Part shown: positions 7,183-7,254 of the stretch, in pieces
How positions within the stretch are numbered: the first letter of the stretch is position 1
How the letters are laid out: every line of letters begins with the position of its first letter
Origin: an uncultured Acetobacteraceae bacterium
GTDB lineage: Bacteria > Pseudomonadota > Alphaproteobacteria > Acetobacterales > Acetobacteraceae
NCBI GenBank assembly: GCA_937874445.1
Contig: CALNAL010000119.1
Span: forward strand, 1 to 7,254
Direction of reading: 5' to 3'
DNA: 7,254 bases
The notes under the pieces: generated by a model
Database searches by the model: none
What the model saw: the letters and a program-made list of their open reading frames with translations, nothing else
What the model was told of the DNA's origin: nothing
Made by a program: the position numbers and the translations under genes

Positions 7183-7254
7183 CGACCCGGGGTGAGAAGT
7201 GGCAGGGCCCGGCCGGGGGGGGGCGGGGGGGGGGCGTGGACGCCGCGCGGGGGG
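7183..7254. other. G-rich window end, probable contig edge
   Basis: The last bases are dominated by G: nine G's at 7215-7223, one C, ten G's at 7225-7234, and six at the very end (7249-7254). No gene is seen here. Such runs on one strand at a sequence end are typical of poly-G base-calling artefacts in two-colour short-read data, so these bases may not be reliable. If real, they could form a G-quadruplex. Confidence 0.55.

Overview
The window is very G+C-rich and looks like ordinary chromosomal DNA of a G+C-rich proteobacterium, most probably an alphaproteobacterium. The grounds are the 'long' three-domain aminopeptidase P, a PrmA of the AFGSGEHGST type, a UvrD close to alphaproteobacterial ones, and a DUF1127 protein (a family abundant in that class). 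No tRNA, rRNA, IS element, CRISPR array or phage gene is visible. The taxonomic call is an inference from protein character only.

Layout, left to right. (1) Positions 1-759, plus strand: the 3' part of an OmpR/PhoB-type response regulator whose start lies before the window. (2) 896-1387, plus: a small P-loop kinase-like NTPase with its own ribosome binding site. (3) 1464-3239, minus: Xaa-Pro aminopeptidase (M24B), convergent with the NTPase gene. (4) 3240-3472: a divergent intergenic region, much richer in A+T than the genes, with an inverted repeat, a -10-like site, a foldable leader and a possible seven-codon upstream ORF. (5) 3473-3790, plus: a 105-residue DUF1127 protein. (6) 3791-3932: a convergent spacer with two pairs of direct repeats and a strong intrinsic terminator for the DUF1127 transcript. 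(7) 3933-4820 and 4853-7075, minus: prmA and uvrD, transcribed uvrD then prmA with a 32-base gap, almost certainly one operon. (8) 7076-7254: the uvrD upstream region with a plausible sigma-70-type promoter, two inverted repeats, and a poly-G end that looks like a contig edge.

The proteins are mostly housekeeping: DNA repair (UvrD), ribosome modification (PrmA), peptide turnover (aminopeptidase P) and signalling (response regulator). The DUF1127 gene sits between pepP and the uvrD-prmA operon and carries most of the non-coding structure in the window. I do not see a clear undescribed multi-gene system. The best candidates for something new are non-coding: the structured leader with an upstream ORF before the DUF1127 gene, the repeat-flanked terminator after it, and the promoter geometry of uvrD, which predicts a leaderless mRNA.
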